Origin: Paraburkholderia largidicola
Lineage (GTDB): Bacteria; Pseudomonadota; Gammaproteobacteria; Burkholderiales; Burkholderiaceae
Length of the DNA stretch: 64,000 nucleotides
Assembly (NCBI RefSeq): GCF_013426895.1
Contig: NZ_AP023174.1
Coordinates: forward strand, 744,001 to 808,000
Direction of reading: 5' to 3'
Shown: positions 25,831 through 34,918 of the stretch, in pieces
Numbering within the stretch: position 1 is the first letter of the stretch
How the letters are laid out: every line of letters begins with the position of its first letter
Program-made: the position numbers and the translations under genes
Notes under the pieces: model-generated
What the model was told of the DNA's origin: nothing
Databases searched by the model: none
Seen by the model: only the letters and a program-made list of their open reading frames with translations

Positions 25831-27024
25831 TTACCCGCCGAACAGCTTCCGCAGACGCTCGACGGCCTCTTCAAGCTTCGAATACGCAGTTGCATACGAC
25901 AGCCGGATGTATTCGCGCGGCTGATAAGAACCGAAATCCATGCCGGGCACGAGCACGATGCCCGCGTCGTGCAGCATCGCGCTCGTCAGTGCGGCGCTGT
26001 CGCCAGCGGCCGGATGCGCGACGCTGCGGCAGTCCGCATACACATAGAACGCGCCGTCCGGCATGACCGGCACCGAAAAGCCCAGCGATTCGAGCGCGGG
26101 CGCAATGAAATCGCGACGACGCTTGAACTCCAGCCGGCGCGCTTCATAGATTGCGAGCGTATCCGGCTCGAAGCAGGCGAGCGCCGCGTGCTGCGCAAGC
26201 GCCGATGCGCAGATGAACAGATTCTGCGCGAGCTTCTCGAATGCGCCGACGAGCGCGGGCGGCACCACGAGCCAGCCCAGCCGCCAACCCGTCATGTTGA
26301 AGTACTTCGAAAAGCTGTTGACCGTGATGACGTCCTCACCGAACGACAGCGCCGACACGGGCGGCGCGTCGTAACTCAAGCCCTGATAGATCTCGTCGAC
26401 GATCGTGAAGCCGCCGCGCGCGCGGACCGCCTCGACGATACGCTTCAGCTCGGCCGGTTCGATCGACGTGCCTGTCGGGTTCGACGGCGAGGCGAGCAGC
26501 ACGCCGCGCGTGCGCGGGTTCCAAAGTCGCTCGACGTCGTTCGCCGTCAGCTGGAAGCGCTCCGCCGGGCCGCTCGGCACGAGCACCGGCTTGCCCTCGG
26601 CGGCGGCGACGAAATGGCGGTTGCACGGATAGCTCGGGTCGGGCATCAGCACTTCGTCGTCGCGGTCGACGAGCGCCGCGCACGCCAGCAACAGCGCCGC
26701 CGACGCACCCGCCGTCACGACGATTCGCGCCGGATCGATGTCCAGCCCGTACGCATGCTTGTAATGACCGGCGATCGCCTCGCGCAGCGGGTGAATGCCG
26801 AGCGCGCTCGTGTACTGCGTAACGCCGCTCCGCAGCGCGCGCGTCGCCGCTTCGATCACGGGTTCCGGCGCGGTGAAATCGGGTTCGCCGATTCCCATGT
26901 GGATGATGTCGCGCCCGGCGCGTTCGAGCAGCGCCGCTTCCTTCGCCAGTTCCATCACATAGAACGGCTGGATGGCGTCGACGCGGGCGGCCAGTTTCAC
27001 GAGGGGTTCGGTCACGCTGTTCAT
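25831..27024 (-). CDS. PLP-dependent class I/II aminotransferase
   Basis: A 397-residue fold-type I aminotransferase. It has GIGEPDFTAPEPV near the start, a TQYTSALGIHPLREAIAGHY substrate region, ASPSNPTGTSIEP, DEIYQGLSYD and the PLP lysine in VNSFSKYFNMTGWRLGW (about residue 240). The C-terminal Arg that binds the alpha-carboxylate is in EYIRLSYA. The amino-acid substrate cannot be deduced; the family includes AspC/AlaT-like and branched-chain enzymes. It lies downstream of nusB on the same strand, separated by a terminator, so it is probably an independent unit. Confidence 0.85.
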   Translation of the reverse strand: MNSVTEPLVKLAARVDAIQPFYVMELAKEAALLERAGRDIIHMGIGEPDFTAPEPVIEAATRALRSGVTQYTSALGIHPLREAIAGHYKHAYGLDIDPARIVVTAGASAALLLACAALVDRDDEVLMPDPSYPCNRHFVAAAEGKPVLVPSGPAERFQLTANDVERLWNPRTRGVLLASPSNPTGTSIEPAELKRIVEAVRARGGFTIVDEIYQGLSYDAPPVSALSFGEDVITVNSFSKYFNMTGWRLGWLVVPPALVGAFEKLAQNLFICASALAQHAALACFEPDTLAIYEARRLEFKRRRDFIAPALESLGFSVPVMPDGAFYVYADCRSVAHPAAGDSAALTSAMLHDAGIVLVPGMDFGSYQPREYIRLSYATAYSKLEEAVERLRKLFGG

Positions 27025-27066
27025 TCAATCAGTCCAGTTCAATACAAAAGCGCGCGCACAGCGGCG

Positions 27067-27105
27067 CAAAAAACAAAGGCGGACCCGCGTAACGCCGGAC
27101 CCGCC
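27067..27105 (-). terminator. Intrinsic terminator at the end of the rib-nusB operon
   Basis: On the minus strand GGCGGGTCCG pairs with CGGGTCCGCC (with two wobble pairs) around GCGTTACG, then TTTGTTTTTTG. It follows nusB by 44 nt. Confidence 0.75.
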
Positions 27106-27148
27106 TGCATCGCCAACATCTGAAGCCAGCTACGCGCTTCGCGCGTGC

Positions 27149-27586
27149 TTACTGCTTGCGGCCGGCCGCTTGCGTTTCCGCCTCGCGCAGTTTCACCGAC
27201 AGCTTGTCCAGCACGCCATTCACGTACTTGTAGCCGTCGGAACCGCCGAAGGTCTTGGCCAGTTCCACCGCCTCGTTGATGACCACGCGATACGGAATAT
27301 CGACGTGATTCTTCAGCTCGTACGCGGCGACCAGCAGCACCGCTCGCTCGACGGGCGACAACTGGTCGATCGGGCGGTCGAGGCAAGGCGTGAGGTCCGC
27401 GGACAAAGCCTCCGAATCGCGGATCACGCCATGCAGGATCGCGTCCAGGTGTTCGTGGTCGGCCTTGTCGTAACCTTGGGCACCGCGCAACTGCGCGTCG
27501 ATTTCACCTGCCGGCGAACCCGACAGCAGCCACTGGTAAAGCCCCTGCGTGGCCAGTTCGCGGGAGCGTCGGCGTGCGCTCTTCAT
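27149..27586 (-). CDS. nusB: Transcription antitermination factor NusB
   Basis: All-helical RNA-binding protein that, with NusE (S10), binds boxA in rRNA antitermination. The 145-residue product starts [23 protein letters not shown], and ends with [28 protein letters not shown], the family C-terminal signature. Its ATG overlaps the TGA of ribH (ATGA), so translation is coupled. The ribH-nusB arrangement is common in proteobacteria. Confidence 0.95.
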   Translation of the reverse strand: MKSARRRSRELATQGLYQWLLSGSPAGEIDAQLRGAQGYDKADHEHLDAILHGVIRDSEALSADLTPCLDRPIDQLSPVERAVLLVAAYELKNHVDIPYRVVINEAVELAKTFGGSDGYKYVNGVLDKLSVKLREAETQAAGRKQ

Positions 27587-28101
27587 GCCCGTTCCTCTTC
27601 GTCGTCCTCGTCTTCGTCTTCCTCGTCGTCGCCGCCGTCCAACTGCTCGAGCGCGACCGCGAGGTTTGCCATTTCGACAGCGGTGCGCGCTGCGTCACGA
27701 CCCTTTTCGGTCATGCGGGCGACGGCCTGCTCGTCGTTTTCGGTGGTCAGCACGGCGTTCGCGATAGGCGTGCCGAAGTCGAGCGCAATGCGCGAGATGC
27801 CCGAGCCGCTTTCGTTCGACACGAGTTCGAAGTGATACGTCTCGCCACGGATGACCGCGCCGAGCGCGATCAGCGCGTCGAACTGGCCGCTTTCGGCGAG
27901 CTTTTGCAGCGCGAGCGGGATTTCCAGCGCGCCCGGCACAGTGACGAGCAGCACGTCTTCGCCCGTGACGCCGAGGCGTTCGAGTTCTTCGATGCATGCG
28001 TCCGCGAGGCCATTGCAGACGGGTTCGTTAAAGCGCGATTGGACGATGCCGATGCGCAGGCCGTCGCCGTCGAGATTCGGTTGGTATTGTCCGATTTCCA
28101 T
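27583..28101 (-). CDS. ribH: 6,7-dimethyl-8-ribityllumazine synthase with an acidic tail
   Basis: Condenses the ribitylaminouracil with 3,4-dihydroxy-2-butanone 4-phosphate; usually a pentamer or 60-mer. The 172-residue protein has the N-terminal [27 protein letters not shown], the [14 protein letters not shown] active-site region and LTTENDEQA. The last 17 or so residues are nearly all Asp/Glu ([16 protein letters not shown]), an extension beyond the normal end. It ends four bases inside nusB. Confidence 0.95.
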   Translation of the reverse strand: MEIGQYQPNLDGDGLRIGIVQSRFNEPVCNGLADACIEELERLGVTGEDVLLVTVPGALEIPLALQKLAESGQFDALIALGAVIRGETYHFELVSNESGSGISRIALDFGTPIANAVLTTENDEQAVARMTEKGRDAARTAVEMANLAVALEQLDGGDDEEDEDEDDEEERA

Positions 28102-28179
28102 TTGAGATCCGTAGTGTGTTGGTTGAGCGCAGATAAGCGGAAACTGAGCGAAAACTGGCCGTGAAAACAGTTGATGCGT

Positions 28180-29316
28180 TCAGCAGTTCTGCGGCTTTTC
28201 GGCCGCGCTGCCCGGCATCGGTACGAAGCCGGTGACTTCGAGCCCATAGCCGGACATGCTGCCCAGCTTGCGGGGGTTCGACAGCACCTGCATCTTGCCG
28301 ACACCGAGTTCGCGCAGAATCTGCGCGCCGATGCCATACGTCTTGAAGTCCACCGGGCGGCGCTTGAGCGCCTCGGCCCGGCTCTTTTCATCGAATGCCT
28401 TGAACACGTCGATCATGTGTTCTTTCGAGTCGCCGCAGTTCAGCAGCACGATCACGCCATGATCGCGCGCGGCGATTTCCTTCATTGCGGCGTCGAGCGT
28501 CCACGAGTGCGTGGACGTGCCGACCTCCAGCAGATCCAGCACGGAGAGCGGTTCGTGCACGCGCACCATGGTTTCGCGCTCCGGCGTGGGCGTGCCGCGC
28601 ACCAGCGCCATGTGCGGCTGGCCGCTCGGCTGGTCCAGGTACATCACCGCGCGGAACGGGCCGTGCACGGTTTGCATGGTGCGTTCGCAGACGCGCTCGA
28701 CGATCGATTCCGTGCGGCTGCGATAGTGGATCAGATCGGCGATCGTGCCGATCTTCAGGCCATGTTCTTCGGCGAACGTCAGCAGGTCGGGCAGGCGCGC
28801 CATCGTGCCGTCGTCCTTGATGATTTCGCAGATCACGGCAGCGGGCGTGAGGCCCGCGAGCGCCGTGAAATCGCATCCGGCTTCCGTGTGGCCCGCGCGA
28901 ACCAGCACGCCGCCCGGCTGCGCCATGATCGGGAACACGTGGCCCGGCTGGACGATGTCCTCGGTGCGCGCGTTCGCCGCGACGGCCGTGGCGATGGTAT
29001 GCGCGCGGTCCGCCGCCGAAATGCCCGTCGTGACGCCTTCGGCCGCCTCGATGCTGACGGTGAACGCCGTGCCGTACTGCGTGCCGTTGCGGTGCGTCAT
29101 CAGCGGCAGGTTCAGCAGCCTGCAGCGTTCCTGCGTGAGCGTCAGGCAGATCAGGCCGCGGCCATAACGCGCCATGAAGTTGATCGCTTCCGGCGTGATG
29201 AATTCCGCTGCGATGACGAGGTCGCCCTCGTTTTCGCGATCTTCTTCGTCGACAAGAATCACCATCCGGCCCGCTTTGAGCTCGGCGATGATTTCAAGGG
29301 TGGAGGCGAGGGTCAT
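28180..29316 (-). CDS. ribBA: 3,4-dihydroxy-2-butanone-4-phosphate synthase with a degenerate GTP cyclohydrolase II-like domain
   Basis: Residues 1 to about 200 are a complete RibB ([33 protein letters not shown]), which makes the four-carbon donor for riboflavin. Residues about 205-370 resemble RibA but lack its three zinc cysteines: where RibA has the Cys-containing HSECLTGD-like stretch, this protein reads [20 protein letters not shown]. The later [19 protein letters not shown] and NPRKLG parts are kept. The second half is therefore probably not a working GTP cyclohydrolase, and a separate RibA should exist elsewhere. It lies between ribE (114-nt gap) and ribH. Confidence 0.92.
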   Translation of the reverse strand: MTLASTLEIIAELKAGRMVILVDEEDRENEGDLVIAAEFITPEAINFMARYGRGLICLTLTQERCRLLNLPLMTHRNGTQYGTAFTVSIEAAEGVTTGISAADRAHTIATAVAANARTEDIVQPGHVFPIMAQPGGVLVRAGHTEAGCDFTALAGLTPAAVICEIIKDDGTMARLPDLLTFAEEHGLKIGTIADLIHYRSRTESIVERVCERTMQTVHGPFRAVMYLDQPSGQPHMALVRGTPTPERETMVRVHEPLSVLDLLEVGTSTHSWTLDAAMKEIAARDHGVIVLLNCGDSKEHMIDVFKAFDEKSRAEALKRRPVDFKTYGIGAQILRELGVGKMQVLSNPRKLGSMSGYGLEVTGFVPMPGSAAEKPQNC

Positions 29317-29430
29317 GTTGGCGAGAAGTTTGGGAAAGCGCGTATTTTACGCCACGCCGCCCGGCAAGTCGCCCGTCCGAACGGCATATGCCGTCCGGAC
29401 GAATGTTCAGCCGCGAAGAGACGCGCGAGA

Positions 29431-30045
29431 CTACTTCGGCGCGTTGAGCATCCGCTCGACGTAGCGCGCGATCAGGTCGATCTCCAGATTGACCTTCGTC
29501 CCTTCCTTCAAGGCCTTGAGCGTGGTGACTTCAACCGTATGCGGAATCAGATTGATCGAAAACTCGCAGCCGTCGTCGCGGTCCGTCACCGAGTTCACGG
29601 TGAGGCTCACGCCGTTCACGGTGATTGAGCCTTTGTACGCCAGATACTTGCCGATGTCGCGCGGCGCGAGCACCCGCAGTTCGTGCGATTCGCCCACGCG
29701 CGCAAAGCGCGTTACCGTGCCGAGGCCGTCCACGTGGCCCGAGACGATATGGCCGCCAAGGCGATCGTGCGAACGCAGCGCCTTTTCGAGGTTCACTTCG
29801 CCCGTGTCGCCGAGGCCCACTGTGCGGTTCAGGCTTTCACGCGACACGTCGACGTCGAACGAAATCGGCGTCTTTTCGATCACCGTCATGCACGCACCCT
29901 GGATCGCGATGCTGTCGCCCAGTTGCACGTCTTCCATATCGAGGCCGCCCGCTTCGACGCTCAGACGCACGCCTGCGTCCGGCTCGTTGCCCAGCGGCTT
30001 GATCGCTGCAATGCGGCCGACCGCCGCGACGATTCCCGTAAACAT
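29431..30045 (-). CDS. ribE: Riboflavin synthase, alpha chain
   Basis: Dismutates two lumazines to riboflavin. The 204-residue protein has two lumazine-binding repeats, the first starting [12 protein letters not shown] and the second [14 protein letters not shown]. Each ends in a conserved strand-rich part ([30 protein letters not shown]). A late [15 protein letters not shown] is characteristic. It is 24 nt downstream of ribD and in the same operon. Confidence 0.95.
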   Translation of the reverse strand: MFTGIVAAVGRIAAIKPLGNEPDAGVRLSVEAGGLDMEDVQLGDSIAIQGACMTVIEKTPISFDVDVSRESLNRTVGLGDTGEVNLEKALRSHDRLGGHIVSGHVDGLGTVTRFARVGESHELRVLAPRDIGKYLAYKGSITVNGVSLTVNSVTDRDDGCEFSINLIPHTVEVTTLKALKEGTKVNLEIDLIARYVERMLNAPK

Positions 30046-30069
30046 CGTGTCGTGTCCTCTACTTATTGG

Positions 30070-31191
30070 TCAGTGCGCGGGCGGGTTCGGCAGCAGGCGC
30101 GCGAGAATCCGCACGTCACTGCCAATCCGGTCCACGGCATGAAACTCGAGTTGATGGCGCGCATCCAGCGAGCCGGGCGCGGCGAGATTGAACATGCTCA
30201 TGGAGTCGTTGCCGAGCAGGCTCGGCGCGAGATAAACCAGCAGTTCGTCGACGCAGCCTTCGCGCAGCAGCGAGCCATTGAGCTTGTAGCCCGCTTCCAC
30301 ATGGAGTTCGTTGACTTCGCGCTTCGCGAGTTCTTCGAGCATGCGGGGCAGGTCGACCTTGCCGTTCTCATTTGCGAGCGGCACGATCTCGGCGCCGCGG
30401 TCATGCAGCACGGCGGCGCGTTCTTCGAGCAGCGGCGTGAGTGTGCTGCAGAAAATCAGCGTCGGCGCGCCCGCGAGAATCTGCGCTTCGGGCGGCACTT
30501 CAAGCTGGCTGTCGATCAGCACGCGGTGCGGCTGGCGTGGTGTATCGACGGCGCGTACCGTCATGCGCGGATTGTCTTCCTTCACGGTGCCGATGCCCGT
30601 CAGGATCGCCGACGCGCGGGCGCGCCACGCGTGCCCGTCGTTACGCGCCGCTTCGCCCGTGATCCACTGGCTTTCGCCCGACGGCAAGCCTGTGCGGCCA
30701 TCCAGCGATGCCGCGACCTTCATCCGCACCCATGGCCGCCCGCGCATCATCCGCGAGACAAAGCCGATGTTCAGTTCGCGCGCTTCCGTTTCGAGCAGGC
30801 CGCAGCGCACTTCGATGCCCGCTTCGCGCAGCATCGTCAGGCCACGTCCCGACACGCGCGGATTCGGATCTTCCATCGCGGCGACCACACGCGCGACTTT
30901 CGCCTCGATCAGCGCGTTCGCGCATGGCGGCGTGCGGCCGAAGTGGCTGCACGGCTCGAGCGTCACATAGGCCGTCGCGCCGCGCGTATCGTTGCCGCGG
31001 CTGCGCGCGTCCTTGAGCGCCTGGATTTCCGCGTGATCGTGACCGGCGGGCTGCGTAAAGCCTTCGCCGATCACCTCGCCGTTCTTCACCAGCACGCAGC
31101 CGACGCGCGGATTCGGGTCGGTCGTGTACAGGCCGCGCCAGGCGAGGGCCAGCGCGCGCTCCATGTGGACGAAATCGTTCTGCGAAAACAT
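30070..31191 (-). CDS. ribD: Bifunctional riboflavin deaminase/reductase RibD
   Basis: Carries out pyrimidine deamination, then reduction in riboflavin synthesis. The 373-residue protein has an N-terminal cytidine-deaminase fold with zinc ligands in HAEIQAL (H/E) and PCSHFGRTPPC (two Cys). The C-terminal RibD reductase domain starts with PWVRMKVAASLDGRTG and has TGIGTVKEDNPRMTVR and the glycine-rich NELHVEAGYKLNGSLL. Domains cover about 1-145 and 150-370. It is downstream of hemL (39-nt gap) and probably in the same transcript. No FMN riboswitch is visible upstream. Confidence 0.95.
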   Translation of the reverse strand: MFSQNDFVHMERALALAWRGLYTTDPNPRVGCVLVKNGEVIGEGFTQPAGHDHAEIQALKDARSRGNDTRGATAYVTLEPCSHFGRTPPCANALIEAKVARVVAAMEDPNPRVSGRGLTMLREAGIEVRCGLLETEARELNIGFVSRMMRGRPWVRMKVAASLDGRTGLPSGESQWITGEAARNDGHAWRARASAILTGIGTVKEDNPRMTVRAVDTPRQPHRVLIDSQLEVPPEAQILAGAPTLIFCSTLTPLLEERAAVLHDRGAEIVPLANENGKVDLPRMLEELAKREVNELHVEAGYKLNGSLLREGCVDELLVYLAPSLLGNDSMSMFNLAAPGSLDARHQLEFHAVDRIGSDVRILARLLPNPPAH

Positions 31192-31230
31192 CGGGTTCGG
31201 GTTATCCGTTCAGTGTTTCGTCGTGGTGGA

Positions 31231-32511
31231 TCAGGCGAGCGACTTGAATGCGCCGCGCGCGGCTTCGATGGTGGCGTCGACGATCGCGTCGTCGTGCGCG
31301 CTCGACACGAAGCCGGCTTCGTACGCCGACGGCGCGAAGTACACGCCCGCATCCAGCATCTTGTGGAAGAACGTGTTGAAGCGCGGCACGTCGCAGCGCG
31401 AGATTTCCGCGAAGCTGCCCGGCACCGATTCCGAGAAGTACAGGCCGAACATGCCGCCTACGGAATCCGCCGCGAACGGCACTTTCGCTTCGCGCGCGGC
31501 TTCCGTGAGACCTTGCACGAGGCGGGTGGTCTGACGCGACAGCGCATCGTAGAAACCCGGCGCCTGGATCAGTTGCAGCGTCTTGAGGCCAGCCGCGACC
31601 GCGATCGGATTGCCCGACAGCGTGCCCGCCTGATACACGCCGCCCAGCGGCGCGAGATGAGCCATGATGTCGCGCCGTCCGCCGAAGGCCGCCGCCGGCA
31701 TGCCGCCGCCGATCACCTTGCCGAGGCAAGTGAGATCCGGCGTGATGCCATACAGCTCTTGCGCGCCGCCCAGCGCGACACGGAAGCCGCACATCACTTC
31801 GTCGAAGATCAGCACGGCGCCGTATTCGGTACACACGCGCCGCAGCGCGCCGAGGAATTCCGGCGTTGCGCGCACGAGGTTCATGTTGCCCGCCACCGGC
31901 TCGACGATCACGGAAGCGATCTCGTTGCCGAATGCCTTGAACGCTTCTTCGAGCGCGGCGACGTTGTTGTATTCGAGCACCGTGGTGTGCTTGGCGATAT
32001 CGACGGGCACGCCAGCCGAGGTCGGGTTGCCGAACGTCAGCAGGCCCGAGCCCGCCTTCACGAGCAGGCTGTCCGCGTGACCGTGATAGCAACCCTCGAA
32101 CTTGACGATGCGGCTGCGATTCGTGAAGCCGCGCGCCAGGCGCAGCGCGCTCATCGTCGCTTCCGTGCCGCTCGACACCATCCGCACCTGTTCCATCGAA
32201 GGCACCAGCTTGCAGATTTCCTCGGCAATCTCGATCTCGGCTTCAGTCGGCGCGCCGAACGAGAAGCCGTTCGCCAGCACGCGCTGCACGGCCTCCAGCA
32301 CTTCGGGATGCACATGGCCGACGATCATCGGTCCCCAGGAGCCGATGTAGTCGATATAGCGCTTGCCCTCGGCGTCCCAGAAGTACGCGCCTTGCGCGCG
32401 CTCGATGAAACGCGGCGTGCCGCCGACCGAACGGAAGGCGCGCACGGGCGAGTTGACGCCGCCCGGAATGGTTTTCTGGGCGCGGTCGAAGAGTTCTTGA
32501 TTGCTGGACAT
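31231..32511 (-). CDS. hemL: Glutamate-1-semialdehyde 2,1-aminomutase
   Basis: PLP enzyme that makes 5-aminolevulinate from glutamate-1-semialdehyde. The 426-residue product begins [24 protein letters not shown]. It has [26 protein letters not shown] and the PLP lysine in [17 protein letters not shown]. The ATG at 32511 fits the family start; the longer frame adds no homology. It leads the hemL-ribD-ribE-ribBA-ribH-nusB row. The GluTR partner hemA is not in the window. Confidence 0.95.
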   Translation of the reverse strand: MSSNQELFDRAQKTIPGGVNSPVRAFRSVGGTPRFIERAQGAYFWDAEGKRYIDYIGSWGPMIVGHVHPEVLEAVQRVLANGFSFGAPTEAEIEIAEEICKLVPSMEQVRMVSSGTEATMSALRLARGFTNRSRIVKFEGCYHGHADSLLVKAGSGLLTFGNPTSAGVPVDIAKHTTVLEYNNVAALEEAFKAFGNEIASVIVEPVAGNMNLVRATPEFLGALRRVCTEYGAVLIFDEVMCGFRVALGGAQELYGITPDLTCLGKVIGGGMPAAAFGGRRDIMAHLAPLGGVYQAGTLSGNPIAVAAGLKTLQLIQAPGFYDALSRQTTRLVQGLTEAAREAKVPFAADSVGGMFGLYFSESVPGSFAEISRCDVPRFNTFFHKMLDAGVYFAPSAYEAGFVSSAHDDAIVDATIEAARGAFKSLA

Positions 32512-32721
32512 GAGCGTTGGACCTGCTTGGGTTGGGCTCGCGCGTCGAACGGCTGTGACGGCGCGAATGCAGTACAAGGGCGGTATCGATGCGGTGCAAG
32601 CGCTCGCCACGAAACGGCGCAGCGTTTGCACGAGCCTGAGAATGACCTCGTGAAATTGTACCGGAGTCGTGTGGAGTCGGCCGCGAGCCGCGCCGGGGCG
32701 GCGACGCGCCGACGGTTGCGC

Positions 32722-33351
32722 TCAGGTGTCGCCGCTATTGCCTTCGCCGTCGCCGGGTGGGCTATTCGGGCGTTTGGGCGAACTGAAGTACATCGCGACC
32801 CGCGCCGCGCGCTTGCCGGCAGCGGCCTTGTTCGCGGCGCTCCATGCTTGCGAAGCTTGCTCTTTGGTCGATTTGGCGGGTGCGTCCGCATGCGGCGCGA
32901 CAACGGGCCGCGCGCGCTTGCCGGTGCGTTCGATCCACAGCTTTTCGAGCGCGCCTTCGGCCATCGGCTTGATGGAGATGCCGGAGGTTTGGGCATCCCA
33001 TGTCTGCACGGAGAACGGATGCTTGCGCAGTTCGTCGCGCGTGATCACGACTTCATGATGGGCGTCGACCAGATAGTCGTAGACGAAATCGACGCACAGC
33101 CGGTAACCGCGCTTTTTGGTCGCGTCGGGCACTTCGTACGGCGCGCGCGTCACGTAGCCCGACGCGAATACGCCCTTCGGCTCCAGCGTCACGCGATGAA
33201 TGAACACGCGGTCGCCCGGCAGGATGCTGCGCGAGAAGCCGCAGCCCCAGACATCGGCGACGGCTTCGCCGGCCGCGACGCGTTTGGCGACGTCCGGCAA
33301 CTCGGGCCATGGCCACTTCTTCGGGCTCCAGATCAGCAGAAAGGCAGTCAT
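32722..33351 (-). CDS. EVE/PUA-like domain protein, unknown function
   Basis: A 209-residue protein. Residues 1 to about 140 begin MTAFLLIWSPKKWPWPELPD and contain WGCGFSRSILPGDRVFIHRV and GVFASGYVT. This combination resembles the EVE-like domain found at the N-terminus of some HNH endonucleases, which recognises modified bases. No HNH or other catalytic motif is present. Instead the C-terminus (about 150-209) is Lys/Ala-rich and low in complexity. The start is ATG 33351 with a weak ribosome site. It lies between hemL and a drug exporter, without an obvious partner. Domain recognition is from memory. Confidence 0.5.
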   Translation of the reverse strand: MTAFLLIWSPKKWPWPELPDVAKRVAAGEAVADVWGCGFSRSILPGDRVFIHRVTLEPKGVFASGYVTRAPYEVPDATKKRGYRLCVDFVYDYLVDAHHEVVITRDELRKHPFSVQTWDAQTSGISIKPMAEGALEKLWIERTGKRARPVVAPHADAPAKSTKEQASQAWSAANKAAAGKRAARVAMYFSSPKRPNSPPGDGEGNSGDT

Positions 33352-33544
33352 CTGGGTCGGCAATCGGTATCGAAAGAACGGACGGCCAGCTTAACCGATA
33401 AGGCGAGGAAAGCACGGCGAGGGGTGACATCGGGCAGGGCGATTGCGGGCGTCGGGTACAATCGGGGGCCGTATCCGCAGCGCGGCACGGTCCGCTGGGC
33501 CCAGCATCGGCCGGTCTTCGCGCGCTGCTTCTCAATGGAATTCC

Positions 33545-34747
33545 ATGTCTCAGGACGTCAGATCCCGGCCGGATGCCCGGCTGATTCTGCTGCTCGGCGC
33601 GCTTGCCGCGTGCGGGCCGATTTCAATCGATATGTACCTGCCCAGCCTGCCGTCGATTACGCAGGCGTTCAGCGTCAGCGTCGGCGCAGCGCAGAGCACG
33701 CTGACCAGCTTCATGCTCGGGTTTTCGATCGGCATGCTGCTATATGGTCCGATGTCCGATGCTTACGGGCGCCGTCCTGTGCTGCTCGGCGGCATCATCA
33801 TGTACACGATTGCGACGATTGCCTGCGCGTTGTCGCCGTCGATCGGTGCGCTCATCACGTTTCGCTTCTTGCAGGCGCTTGGCGCGGGCGCGGCATCGGT
33901 GCTGGCGCGGGCGATTGCACGCGATGCGCATGGGCCGAGCGACGCGGCGCGCGTTCTGTCGATGCTCGCTATCGTCACGTCGATCGGGCCGTTGCTTGCG
34001 CCTTTGATTGGCGGGCAGTTGTTGCTGCTCGGCGGCTGGCGTGTCGTCTTCATCGCGCTGACGATTTTTGGCGCGGTCTGCGCCGTTACTGCGTTCTTGC
34101 GTGTTCCCGAGACGTGGCCTCGCGAGAAGCGCGCACACGGCGCGGTGCTGCAATCATTTGCCGCGTACGGCACGTTGCTGAAAGACCCCGTTACGTGGGG
34201 GCACATGCTGTGCGGCGGCATGGCGTTCGCGTCGATGTTCGCTTACATCACCGCTACGCCGTTCGTGTATATCGAGTACTTTCATGTGTCCGCGCAGCAT
34301 TATGGGTTTCTGTTCGGGCTGAACATCGTCGGCATCATGCTCGGGAATTTCATCAACACGCGCGTGGTTGGGCGGACTGGGCCGCTGCCTGTCATTTCCG
34401 CTGCTGCGACTATCAGCTTCGTTGCGTCGTTGTTCGTTGCGTTGATGTGTCTGACGGGGTGGGGCGGGTTGTGGTCTATTGTCGCCGGGCTGTTTTTCGT
34501 AGTGGGCGTGGTTGGGGTGCTGTCGGCTAATTGCACGACGGATCTCATGCATCGCTATCCGCGTAATGCCGGCGCGGCGGCGGCTGTGTTTGGGGCTATG
34601 CAGCTTGCGCTTGGGGCTTTGTCTAGTTTTGCCGTTGGGCTTTGGCATGACGGGTCGCCGCAAGGGATGGGGGTCACGATTGCTGTGGCGGGTACGCTAT
34701 GCTTTGTTGGGAGGGGGTTGGTTTTGCGGTGGCATTCGCGGGTTTAG
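33545..34747 (+). CDS. Bcr/CflA family multidrug MFS exporter
   Basis: A 400-residue drug:H+ antiporter of the DHA1 group. Helix 1 has the Bcr/CflA mark AACGPISIDMYLPSLPSI. The helix 2-3 loop is LYGPMSDAYGRRPVLLGG (motif A), and helix 5 has GPLLAPLIGGQLLL (motif C-like). Twelve helices are seen. The ATG at 33545 has GGAATT upstream. The last 300 bases use many T-ending codons and G/T runs compared with the first half. A long inverted repeat begins right after the stop. The exporter's drug is unknown. Confidence 0.85.
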   Translation: MSQDVRSRPDARLILLLGALAACGPISIDMYLPSLPSITQAFSVSVGAAQSTLTSFMLGFSIGMLLYGPMSDAYGRRPVLLGGIIMYTIATIACALSPSIGALITFRFLQALGAGAASVLARAIARDAHGPSDAARVLSMLAIVTSIGPLLAPLIGGQLLLLGGWRVVFIALTIFGAVCAVTAFLRVPETWPREKRAHGAVLQSFAAYGTLLKDPVTWGHMLCGGMAFASMFAYITATPFVYIEYFHVSAQHYGFLFGLNIVGIMLGNFINTRVVGRTGPLPVISAAATISFVASLFVALMCLTGWGGLWSIVAGLFFVVGVVGVLSANCTTDLMHRYPRNAGAAAAVFGAMQLALGALSSFAVGLWHDGSPQGMGVTIAVAGTLCFVGRGLVLRWHSRV

Positions 34748-34905
34748 CGGCGCAGGCGTTGGTTTTGGTTTGCTCGTGTTTGCGCTGGCATCCGCGTTTT
34801 GTTTCTGGTTTGCAAGCGTTGCCCCGCACAGGGGCGACGCTAGCAGACCAAAGCCATAACGCGGATGCCAGCAAAGAGGCAAAAAAACCAACCAAACGCC
34901 GCAGG
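34748..34905. repeat. Roughly 158-bp imperfect inverted repeat
   Basis: The segment folds on itself. The left arm, starting just after the MFS stop, contains GCTGGCATCCGCGTT (34784-34798) and GCGTTGCCCC; the right arm has their near complements GGGGCGACGC and AACGCGGATGCCAGC (34859-34873). T-rich GGTTTTGGTTTG stretches on the left match AACCAACC on the right. The loop near the middle is GCACA. Both arms are about 75 bp with many mismatches. I recall similar sequences scattered in Paraburkholderia genomes, which I cannot check. It also lies between convergent genes and could act as a terminator. Confidence 0.6.
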
Positions 34906-34918
34906 CATAAAAGAAACC

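Noticed and set aside
31192-32721. FMN riboswitch upstream of the rib genes
   Set aside because: No RFN-element blocks were found ahead of ribD or hemL.
29683-34530. A 1,615-codon open frame on the plus strand
   Set aside because: It runs antisense through ribE, ribD, hemL and the EVE-like gene. Long stop-free shadows are usual in GC-rich DNA, and the translation is a low-complexity His/Arg/Ala-rich string without motifs.
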